Of a DNA stretch of 64,000 nucleotides, positions 1 through 7,472 are shown piece by piece; the first letter of the stretch is position 1; every line of letters starts with the position of its first letter. The stretch lies in NCBI GenBank assembly GCA_950054255.1, contig CATLOR010000001.1, forward strand, positions 186,001 to 250,000, in the 5' to 3' direction. Origin of the DNA: an uncultured Rickettsiales bacterium (GTDB lineage Bacteria > Pseudomonadota > Alphaproteobacteria > Micavibrionales > GCA-2720935). A program made the translations under genes and the position numbers. The notes under the pieces were generated by a model, which ran no database searches, had not been told where the DNA came from, and saw only the letters and a program-made list of their open reading frames with translations.

Positions 1-378
1 TACTTTCGCAATTTCTAACATCATAGAAGCCATGCTTTCTTTTAAGCCTGTATCCAATTCATCAATTTCATTTTGTAAAATATCAATCTTATCAAAATCC
101 AATTCTGGGGCAGCCATTTCTGCGTTTAACGTCTTAAACAAGCCGTGCATCTCTTTCATCACAGCTTTGCTTGCATCCTTATGCTCTTTCATAATTTTTT
201 CAACGCGCTCTTTATGCTCACCTTCTAAAACACTCAACGCTTTCATATGGTGATGGCCTTTTTTAAAATCACGCTTCATATCACAGCCTTTATGCGAGGT
301 TGCAATCACACCGCCTAGAAACCCATTGGCAACTAAAGAGGCTCCAAAAGCGATTAAGATAAGGGTTTGTTTTGTCAT
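1..378 (-). CDS. Periplasmic heavy-metal sensor, CnrX-like (partial)
   Basis: The reading frame stays open from an ATG at 378 to the window edge, so the C-terminus is missing (126 codons visible). An N-terminal hydrophobic segment (TLILIAFGASLVANGFLGG) works as a membrane anchor or uncleaved signal. After it comes a long charged helical region rich in Met, His, Glu and Lys (KKGHHHMKAL, then EHKERVEKIMKEHKDAS). This is the pattern of the small helical periplasmic metal-binding sensors of the CnrX/heavy-metal-resistance family. It is third in a minus-strand set after an ECF sigma factor and a membrane-bound anti-sigma-like protein, which matches the CnrH-CnrY-CnrX arrangement. Inference: it reports periplasmic metal, or another envelope signal, to the anti-sigma factor. 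The ligand cannot be told from the sequence. Confidence 0.7.
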   Translation of the reverse strand, partial: MTKQTLILIAFGASLVANGFLGGVIATSHKGCDMKRDFKKGHHHMKALSVLEGEHKERVEKIMKEHKDASKAVMKEMHGLFKTLNAEMAAPELDFDKIDILQNEIDELDTGLKESMASMMLEIAKV

Positions 379-398
379 TATATAATACCTTTCTATTT

Positions 399-707
399 TT
401 ATAATTGATCCATTAAATGATCAGCGATTAATGTGCCTGTGCTTTCATACGAAAATGTAATCTCGTCAACCTTTGTATCCTGTACCACAGAAGCAGGTAG
501 AAAAGATGTCCCCACAGTCAGCCCCATTAAAAAACCAATCACTAAAAAACATGATAAAAGCGCGAAATGCTTTTTATGATATTGAACGACAACAACATGT
601 TCCGGCTCTTGAGGAATGGCATATAAACGTGCTTTTAAATCAACAGATGGCTCTGGCCATTTTTGATTTTTAATAAGATCTTTTATATCTGCATCATCCT
701 TAATCAT
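399..707 (-). CDS. Membrane-anchored anti-sigma factor-like protein (CnrY-like)
   Basis: This is a 102-residue protein with a short soluble N-terminal part (about residues 1-45), one transmembrane helix (about 48-70, ALLSCFLVIGFLMGLTVGT) and a short periplasmic tail. That topology is typical of small anti-sigma factors, which hold an ECF sigma factor with the cytoplasmic part and sense through the periplasmic side. It lies 22 bp downstream of the ECF sigma gene and 20 bp upstream of the CnrX-like sensor gene on the same strand, so the three are very likely co-transcribed. No ZAS zinc-binding motif is visible, so the call rests on topology and position. Function is inferred. Confidence 0.6.
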   Translation of the reverse strand: MIKDDADIKDLIKNQKWPEPSVDLKARLYAIPQEPEHVVVVQYHKKHFALLSCFLVIGFLMGLTVGTSFLPASVVQDTKVDEITFSYESTGTLIADHLMDQL

Positions 708-729
708 TACATATCCTTATTGTTTTTCT

Positions 730-1326
730 TTATATCAACATTTCTTTCTTATCATGCAGAATATCTCTTAAATTTCTTTTTGCTCTGGCAATCAAAGATT
801 CAAAAGCGTTTAAACTAATTTCCATGATCTCAGCAGCTTCTTTATAAGAGCATTCTAAATAATAAACGAGGGTAAGGGCTGTTTTCTGTCGCTCAGGTAG
901 TAAAAATAATGATTTTTTTATTTCTTCTTCTACCATATGGTTTTGAAGCACAACATCTTGATCCGCATCTTTCGCATAGATACATGGAGAATCTTCCAAT
1001 AACTCCATTGTTGGTTTTTGACGACGTAATAGGTCAATCGCACGATTACGTGCAATCGTTAACAACCATGTTTTAACAGAAGCTGTTGGCTGCCACATTT
1101 GGGCTTTTTGCCACAGTTTTGTGAAAACATCTTGTGTAATATCTTCTGCGAGTTCCTTTTGCCCAACGAGAGAGAAAGAAAAACGAAACACATCAAGCAT
1201 ATATTTATCGACTAATGCTTGATAAGCGTCTTCATCTTTTAAAACGATACGGCACATCAAAAGATAATCTTCTTCTAATTCTGCCTCTTTTTCCATTTTA
1301 ATATCATCCACAGGCGTGATGTTCAC
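730..1326 (-). CDS. ECF-type RNA polymerase sigma factor
   Basis: This is an extracytoplasmic-function sigma-70 factor of about 198 residues. Region 2 is clear: ALVDKYMLDVFRFSFSLVG, then the core-binding and -10 recognition helices with AEDITQDVFTKLWQ and SVKTWLLTIARNRAIDLLRR. Region 4 contains LPERQKTALTLVYYLECSYKEAAEIM with its helix-turn-helix. I chose the GTG at 1326 because GAGGGG sits six bases upstream. An ATG at 1347 would add seven residues but has no ribosome-binding site. It heads the operon with the anti-sigma and metal-sensor genes and probably autoregulates it from the AT-rich 1348-1445 region. The sensor next door suggests an envelope metal or stress signal. Confidence 0.9.
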   Translation of the reverse strand: MNITPVDDIKMEKEAELEEDYLLMCRIVLKDEDAYQALVDKYMLDVFRFSFSLVGQKELAEDITQDVFTKLWQKAQMWQPTASVKTWLLTIARNRAIDLLRRQKPTMELLEDSPCIYAKDADQDVVLQNHMVEEEIKKSLFLLPERQKTALTLVYYLECSYKEAAEIMEISLNAFESLIARAKRNLRDILHDKKEMLI

Positions 1327-1445
1327 AGATATCCCCTCTTCATACAATATTTATTATAAAGCAAAATATAGTATTTTACTTCTGCTCATAATATAAACGC
1401 ATGAAAAACAAAAACTGTTCGAAAAAAATTTAAAAAAATACTCTT

Positions 1446-1865
1446 TTATGGACGCAAAGGAGAACGAGATGGGCTAGGCACTCTCGGTTGAACAGATGAA
1501 TTAGATGACGGTTTTGCCTTTTCTTCAAAAGATGTCGCCAAAGCTGTTCTTTCATCAAGACTTTCCTTTAGAAGAAGACATTGATGTATCTTCAAAGCTG
1601 TATCACCTAAAGCGCGAAAGACAGGTATCCCTTGAGATGTTTGTGTTTGATCAATTTCAATACCATTGTTGTTCATAAGTTCTGTATAAAGATCTATTTT
1701 CTGTTCACTCAAATCACTTATATCAAGCTGATAGCCAAGCATACCGCCTTTTTTAATTTCCTTCCAAGAAAGCTCACCAATCGCTGCCGTAACAGCATTA
1801 TCAGGAATTTTTAATAAAGGGTTATTTATTGTCATCCCTGAATAATACTTGAGTTTTGTTAACAT
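1446..1865 (-). CDS. Hypothetical protein, 139 residues
   Basis: I do not recognise this family. There is no signal peptide or membrane segment. Residues 1-110 look like a compact mixed alpha/beta domain, and the C-terminal 25 residues are low-complexity Ser/Pro/Arg (PSPSRSPLRP at the end), probably disordered. It lies between the ECF sigma operon and the DUF1223 gene on the same strand, only 15 bp from the latter's stop, so it could be read from the DUF1223 transcript. The start at the first ATG is tentative because no good ribosome-binding site precedes it. Confidence 0.5.
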   Translation of the reverse strand: MLTKLKYYSGMTINNPLLKIPDNAVTAAIGELSWKEIKKGGMLGYQLDISDLSEQKIDLYTELMNNNGIEIDQTQTSQGIPVFRALGDTALKIHQCLLLKESLDERTALATSFEEKAKPSSNSSVQPRVPSPSRSPLRP

Positions 1866-1880
1866 AATACTAAAATTAGT

Positions 1881-2636
1881 TTAAGGTAATTTTCCCACTG
1901 CAACGATAGGTCCAACACCATAACCTAGGTCTTCTTGTATCACAATTATAGCCTCTTGATCTTTCATAGGGATAATATCGGGTATGAATTGATTAGAAAG
2001 CGTTTCCAAAGATACGGGCACCATATGCGAAACAGCATTCACATAGGACACTGTGCGCCCTCTATTCTCTCCACGCGTCATTGTTTCGGTCTTCTTTTTA
2101 TCATAGAGAATATAATATGCTGCTAATTTTTTATCTGTTTCTAGCTTAAGAGCTCTCATATGATAATCACCTGAAAATCGTTTATCTATCTGGATAGGAA
2201 TGATCATGTTTGTATCTTGTTTCAAAAATGTCTGTATCTTATGAGCGCTCGACCCGACCATGCTCGTACGACCATTTATCCTTAATTCAGGTGTGAAAAC
2301 GCGGTTACTTTGATAAGAATTGGCATAAGCATGCTGACGTTTTGTACAAAAATCACGCGAAACCGTGTCTTTCCAATGTAAGTGATCCCAATAAGTCACG
2401 TGACATCCCAAAGCAATGATATCTTTGTGGTAGGACAGGCTTTCTAGAATTTTATCGGCTGGTGGACATGATGAGCAGCTTTGGCTCGTAAAAAGCTCCA
2501 ACACAACCACATCTGATTTCGTGTTTAGATCTTGAAACGAGATATTTGCTTGTAAATGATCGCTATATATCACTAAAATTGAAAGTGATAAGATAAGTAC
2601 TAGAAATAGACGCATATGACCCCTTAAAAATTTCAT
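1881..2636 (-). CDS. DUF1223 secreted thioredoxin-fold protein
   Basis: This 251-residue protein has an N-terminal signal sequence (MRLFLVLILSLSILVIYS) followed by the hallmark of DUF1223: VVLELFTSQSCSSCPPADKIL, with a CxxC pair (SCSSCPP) in a thioredoxin-like fold. Further family blocks are YWDHLHWKD and SNRVFTPELRINGR. DUF1223 proteins are common in alphaproteobacteria. They are exported and thought to be thiol-active, but their substrate is unknown. The gene stands alone on the minus strand between the hypothetical gene at 1446 and the kinase at 2685. Family assignment is firm, function is not. Confidence 0.88.
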   Translation of the reverse strand: MKFLRGHMRLFLVLILSLSILVIYSDHLQANISFQDLNTKSDVVVLELFTSQSCSSCPPADKILESLSYHKDIIALGCHVTYWDHLHWKDTVSRDFCTKRQHAYANSYQSNRVFTPELRINGRTSMVGSSAHKIQTFLKQDTNMIIPIQIDKRFSGDYHMRALKLETDKKLAAYYILYDKKKTETMTRGENRGRTVSYVNAVSHMVPVSLETLSNQFIPDIIPMKDQEAIIVIQEDLGYGVGPIVAVGKLP

Positions 2637-2684
2637 GTTCTAATGTCATATTCGAGCCGTATCTAGAAAGGTTACATCTTCTCT

Positions 2685-5369
2685 CTATATCTGCACTGGC
2701 ACTGTGAAAAAGAAAGTAGAGCCTTTACTAAGTTCTGATTCCACCCAAATCTCACCGCCATAGCGTTCGACGATTTTCTGACAAAGAGATAGTCCTATCC
2801 CCGTTCCTTTAATATCTTCTTTTCTATGAAGACGTTGGAACATCTCGAAAATATGTTTGAAATATTTTTCTTCCATACCCATACCATTATCTTTAATCGC
2901 AAAGGTAATAAACTTCTCGGTTTGACTTGTTGTAATGGTGATCTCAGGATCAGCTTTCCCTCTATATTTAATCGCATTACTAATGATATTTTGAAAGAGC
3001 TGTGTGAGCATAACTTTATCATAAAGAACCGAAGGTAAATCTGAAAAAGTGACTTTTGCCTTATTCTCTTTAATCGTTTCGCTGAGATTATCAATTGCAC
3101 GTTCGACAATTTCTTTTGTGTCTAAATATTCAATTTTCAATTCTGAGGTTGTCACACGCGAATATGCTAATAAGCCCATTACCAATTCTCGCATGCGGAA
3201 AACACCATCAACAATGAATTTCACATACTGTTCTTGTTTTTCTGTTAATTCACCATCAAGACTCTTTTCTAAGCGCTCTGTAAACCCACCAATTTTACGC
3301 AAAGGTTCTTGTAAATCATGGGAAGCAATATACGCAAATCTTTCTAATTCATTGTTTGATCTTTTTAATTCTGTATTCGCATGAATAATCTTTTCGCGTG
3401 CTTCTTTTTCGTGAGAAATATCGCGAATAATAACACTATATAGATCAGCATCTAAAAGCTCTACTTTACTGACAGAAACAGATGCTGGGAAAGTATGACC
3501 CTCTTTGTGGCACATATAAAGCTCTTGATTATAACCAACAAGATCATTTGACGTTAAATTAATTTTATGGTCATCACCTTGTTGCGTTAAAATTGAGATA
3601 TGTTGATTCAAAATATCAGAAGCTTTATACCCAAACATCGTTTCTGCTGCTCTATTAAAGCTTTTTATTTCACCAATCCCATTAAATGTGAGGATTGCAT
3701 CAATTGTATTGTTTAAAATAGCACTTTGACGGCTCTCGCTTTCAGCCAATTCTTTCGTACGGACAATAACCTGTTTTTTAATCAATTCATTACTTCTGAG
3801 CACAATTGAGAGCAAAATATATAAAAAGATCGTAAAAATAACACCAACAACAATCACAAAAACGCCCCATACAGCTTTTGCTGGTGGTGTATAATTTTCA
3901 CTTGCGCGCCAAACGATGCTCCATGTACGTCCTGCAATTGATATTTGCGTTTGTGATGTCAATAAATGTGCTTTGGAAGGTTTTAAAACATCTCTATTTG
4001 TATGAATAAGAGCTTTTTCAACGACACGTCTTCCATCATAAACATCAAACGTTAATTGATTTCTGGTAATATCGCCGAGATTACTCAAGAAATTAGCCCC
4101 CACGAAAGGCGCATAAACCCAACCTTGGAAATATTTCCGTCTTTCCTCAATTGTATCTGGAATATCTTTTGTAGAATAAGAAGGAATAAGTAATAAAAAG
4201 CCTGCTTGTTCAAATTCATCTTGGACAAGTAATATTTTTTTAGTCAGTGCGGGAACACCTAAGTCACGAGCGCGCTCTGCCGCTGCACGACGATTTGCTT
4301 CAAAACCAATATCAAGACCTAAAGCTTCTTTATTGCTCCCAAGCGGTTCGATATATTTAATGATGAATTTATCTGGGTAAAAGGTCTGTGGATATAACTC
4401 AGCATCTGGAACACCATCTTCTCTAAAACGAGTGATGTAATCCTTCATATCTTTGGCTAACACATAATCGATATAACCAATCCCATTAACACCTTTTAGA
4501 TTGTCTTGGATATTAAGTGTATACACATAATCGTGCCATTCTTGGCGTGATACAAAATCAGATGCATAAAACAACCCTAATCCACCGCGTAATGTTTCCT
4601 CATATAGAGAATATCGGTCTAAAAGAGATTTCTCTGTATCAGCTACAAGAGCGTCAAAATAAGCCTTATTCCTTGCACTTCCTTCTTCATGGATAATATA
4701 CCAAGAAAACCCAACAATAACGAGTAATGTTAAAGAAACCGTTAGAGGTACCAAACGGATCATCTCAATGCGTTTATAATTATCGCTATAAAGTGTATTT
4801 AAAATAATGCCACTTGATACTATCACAAAACAAATAGCTGTATGAAGTGCCATACGAATGAAATTACTCCACCCATAAATACTTTCATGATCAAATAAAT
4901 AGCTCATTAATGAAACGATGGCGATAACCAAGGCAGCAACACCAAAACCAAGCATTAAAGAACGTTTATATCTCCTAGTTAGAAAAGCTAAACCACATAA
5001 AACAAAACATAGCGCCGTATTTGGCGCCATACGTCCCGGATGAGAAGTTTTCTCAATAAAAATAGGCTCTACAAAAAACTCATCAATCCCAAAATCAAGA
5101 TTCCAAATATATTGAATTAAAGTTGCTCCGCCCAATAAGAGTGTAAACCCACCAAATATTTGACAACTGCGTTTCTTGTTCATGAATAAAAAGAACAAGG
5201 CAATCGCACACAATAAAAATCCCAAAGCCGTATTATACTGCATAGGCGCAAAAGAAGGATTGATTTGAACCAAGAGCTGGTTTTGGCTATACCATCCATA
5301 TATAACCGTTACAGATGCAAACAAAGTCACAATACTCGCAAAGAGGATATAATATCTTAATGATTTCAT
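2685..5369 (-). CDS. Membrane sensor histidine kinase with CHASE and PAS domains
   Basis: This 894-residue kinase begins with about seven hydrophobic helices (residues 1-205), followed by a periplasmic CHASE domain (about 230-485, with ETLRGGLGLFYASDFVSRQE), one more membrane helix (about 500-520), a PAS domain (about 555-660), a HisKA dimerisation domain (FAYIASHDLQEPLRKI, the His being the phosphate acceptor) and a HATPase_c domain with N, G1 and G2 boxes (NAIKYRG, DNGMGM, GTGIGLSLC). There is no receiver or Hpt domain, so phosphate must pass to a separate regulator. CHASE domains bind small extracellular ligands. The gene overlaps the periplasmic repeat protein upstream (5366-6271) by four bases (ATGA), suggesting translational coupling and joint sensing. 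No cognate response regulator is adjacent. The LuxU/LuxO-like pair at 46.7-48.5 kb is one speculative outlet. Confidence 0.92.
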   Translation of the reverse strand: MKSLRYYILFASIVTLFASVTVIYGWYSQNQLLVQINPSFAPMQYNTALGFLLCAIALFFLFMNKKRSCQIFGGFTLLLGGATLIQYIWNLDFGIDEFFVEPIFIEKTSHPGRMAPNTALCFVLCGLAFLTRRYKRSLMLGFGVAALVIAIVSLMSYLFDHESIYGWSNFIRMALHTAICFVIVSSGIILNTLYSDNYKRIEMIRLVPLTVSLTLLVIVGFSWYIIHEEGSARNKAYFDALVADTEKSLLDRYSLYEETLRGGLGLFYASDFVSRQEWHDYVYTLNIQDNLKGVNGIGYIDYVLAKDMKDYITRFREDGVPDAELYPQTFYPDKFIIKYIEPLGSNKEALGLDIGFEANRRAAAERARDLGVPALTKKILLVQDEFEQAGFLLLIPSYSTKDIPDTIEERRKYFQGWVYAPFVGANFLSNLGDITRNQLTFDVYDGRRVVEKALIHTNRDVLKPSKAHLLTSQTQISIAGRTWSIVWRASENYTPPAKAVWGVFVIVVGVIFTIFLYILLSIVLRSNELIKKQVIVRTKELAESESRQSAILNNTIDAILTFNGIGEIKSFNRAAETMFGYKASDILNQHISILTQQGDDHKINLTSNDLVGYNQELYMCHKEGHTFPASVSVSKVELLDADLYSVIIRDISHEKEAREKIIHANTELKRSNNELERFAYIASHDLQEPLRKIGGFTERLEKSLDGELTEKQEQYVKFIVDGVFRMRELVMGLLAYSRVTTSELKIEYLDTKEIVERAIDNLSETIKENKAKVTFSDLPSVLYDKVMLTQLFQNIISNAIKYRGKADPEITITTSQTEKFITFAIKDNGMGMEEKYFKHIFEMFQRLHRKEDIKGTGIGLSLCQKIVERYGGEIWVESELSKGSTFFFTVPVQI

Positions 5370-6271
5370 TCTTCATCTCCTGTTTCTTGAATGAGGAGGA
5401 AACGAACAACATCATGAGCGCGTGATATTTGAGCATAGACATCCGAAAAATTTTTGTGATCTTCATAAGATGGTAAAAGAACATGATCCCTATAACCTAA
5501 CGTATATGAAATAGCGCTTGTTCCTGAAAAAGAGTCATTCATCAATGACATAATGTCTTGAGGTTTAATATCTTCCTCAACAGGCTTATAATTTCTAAAA
5601 ATAATTCCACCAGGAATGGCAAAATCAGGATTAAGAGCCAATAGCCTCAAATCTGTTAAAAATGACAATGTTTTTAAATAAACATCGATCGGTTTTATAT
5701 CTGCGAACACCTTCAAAGGAAAACTATTATCATAAGCTCTTAATGTTAGGATATTATCTAAACGCTCATTCACTCCTACAGCAATTTGAAATAGGTCTGA
5801 AGGGATAATTTCAGCATCTAATGAGCGACATATTTTATTCAAATTTGCATAGACGTCGCCAGGCACTTTTTGATCTTTGATTTTTGGTATTTTAATAGCC
5901 GGAGGGTTCAGTCTATCAACTTCTTTTATTAAATGATTCACACCTGAGAGCACATCCATGGGACGAATTTCTTGCACTGAAAATAAATCTGGTAACTTTT
6001 CAGGACTATGGCCTTTTTGAACAAGAATCTTTCCTACTAATGTATGACATTCTCGTACTTTTTGCATGACATGGCGCGGATGGCGTAACATATCAGTTGA
6101 GTCAACCATACCTTGTTCCGCATGATTCAAAAGCCCTAAAACATCAAGCTTCAGCGCCAGAATTTCAGTTTTTTGAAAGACATCCGTTGGAGAAATAGTT
6201 GCGCGTGCCTGCCCTATATAAACAAGCATGACAACAAGAAATAAAATGCCATTAAACAAACAGTTTTTCAT
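5366..6271 (-). CDS. Exported repeat protein coupled to the CHASE kinase
   Basis: This 301-residue protein has an N-terminal signal peptide (FNGILFLVVMLVYIGQARA, likely cut after ARA). The mature part holds seven spaced copies of a PxDV-like motif: PTDVF, PMDVL, PGDVY, PSDLF, PIDVY, PQDIM and FSDVY. Each is followed by a helix, giving an alpha-helical repeat unit of about 40 residues. I do not recognise a named family. Its stop codon overlaps the start of the CHASE histidine kinase by four bases, so the two are one transcription and translation unit. Inference: it is a periplasmic partner or ligand-binding subunit for the kinase. An independent envelope role remains possible. Confidence 0.65.
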   Translation of the reverse strand: MKNCLFNGILFLVVMLVYIGQARATISPTDVFQKTEILALKLDVLGLLNHAEQGMVDSTDMLRHPRHVMQKVRECHTLVGKILVQKGHSPEKLPDLFSVQEIRPMDVLSGVNHLIKEVDRLNPPAIKIPKIKDQKVPGDVYANLNKICRSLDAEIIPSDLFQIAVGVNERLDNILTLRAYDNSFPLKVFADIKPIDVYLKTLSFLTDLRLLALNPDFAIPGGIIFRNYKPVEEDIKPQDIMSLMNDSFSGTSAISYTLGYRDHVLLPSYEDHKNFSDVYAQISRAHDVVRFLLIQETGDEE

Positions 6272-6390
6272 TAATTATCCAGTTTAGACGAAAGATTTGA
6301 AAAAAGCTTTAAAGATAAAAAAAAATTAGCTGATGAATTCAACTTATTGTGATTTTAACATAGATAAAGTGAAACAAATAGATCAAATAT

Positions 6391-7353
6391 TTATAAACAT
6401 GCGCTTTCTAATTGTTCAAAAAGAATACTATTATCTGCGCCCAATGTTAAACGATGCTTAATACCTAAGGGAAAGGTCATCAAATGACTTACATGGCCAC
6501 AAGGGAACCCAATAACAGATGGTACATCTGGGTAGTGACGTTTAACAATTTTCTCAAATGATAAATTTTGGCGAATATAATTTAGATTATCCGCATGATA
6601 ATGTCCTGCATCCATGCGCCCTAATATCAATCCCTTAATATCATTAGCCAAACCTGATCGTTTGAACTGAAATAAGCTTTTGTCTACGTCAGAATAAACA
6701 GGCTGATTACTCTCTGTGAAGAACAAAGTGCCATTAAAGCTTTCTGTCATAGAAGGCGTACCAACCATACCGCTTAATAAAACATGGTTTCCACCATCTA
6801 AAACCGCTTCAACAACGCCTGGTGTGATAACTTGTGGCTCAATATCTTCATAAGGAAAGTAATATTTAATTTTTGCACCCGTCACAACATCATAAAAAGC
6901 CTTAATTGAAAAAGCATCACGGTTTTCTTGGGCTAATCCAAAGGCATTAAGCCCATGAAAAGTGACTAAACCACAGCGTTTTTTGATCGCTGTTAATAAA
7001 ACCGTATTATCACTATACCCAACAATAATTTTAGGGTTTTTACGGATCAGATCAAAATCAATTTCATCAAGAAATTCTAAGCACCCATATCCCCCAACAC
7101 TACACATGATAGCATCAATTTTCGGATCTGCGAATAAATCATGCATGGCTGCTAATCGTGTTTGAGGATCACCCGCCACAGACTCATCGCGGTCTTCGGT
7201 TTGGGGATGTAAATAAACATTAAACCCCATTTTCTCTAAGCGTGACTTAGCTTCTTTCAGCTCACTTGATGATAAATAATAGGCCGGTGAAAAAATACCA
7301 ATTGTATCACCTGGTTTTAAAGCTTTAGGCTTGATAAGTTCTGATTGTGTCAT
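6391..7353 (-). CDS. LD-carboxypeptidase, peptidase family S66
   Basis: This enzyme cleaves the terminal D-alanine from murein tetrapeptides during cell-wall recycling. It has the S66 family layout over 320 residues: an N-terminal GDTIGIFSPAYYLS start, SVGGYGCLEFLDEID, the nucleophile serine in VGYSDNTVL, a C-terminal domain with the conserved Glu (FTESNQP region) and the His in GHVSHLMTFPLG. There is no signal peptide, which fits the cytoplasmic recycling enzyme LdcA. It reads divergently from thrS with 119 bp between them. Some S66 members act instead on microcin-type substrates, and that cannot be excluded. Confidence 0.88.
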   Translation of the reverse strand: MTQSELIKPKALKPGDTIGIFSPAYYLSSSELKEAKSRLEKMGFNVYLHPQTEDRDESVAGDPQTRLAAMHDLFADPKIDAIMCSVGGYGCLEFLDEIDFDLIRKNPKIIVGYSDNTVLLTAIKKRCGLVTFHGLNAFGLAQENRDAFSIKAFYDVVTGAKIKYYFPYEDIEPQVITPGVVEAVLDGGNHVLLSGMVGTPSMTESFNGTLFFTESNQPVYSDVDKSLFQFKRSGLANDIKGLILGRMDAGHYHADNLNYIRQNLSFEKIVKRHYPDVPSVIGFPCGHVSHLMTFPLGIKHRLTLGADNSILFEQLESACL

Positions 7354-7472
7354 CGTAAGAAAAAAAAGCCTTTCAAAGCGTTTATATGCATGCCTGTGAT
7401 TGACTTAAATCAGGGCTTATGCTAGGAATTTTTATAGTTCATTATTAAGTATAAAGACAAGGCATTACAAGC

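Noticed and set aside
2685..5369. The CHASE kinase as the input kinase for the LuxU/LuxO-like pair
   Set aside because: It has no receiver domain to pass phosphate to an Hpt protein and lies 41 kb away, so this link is only speculation.
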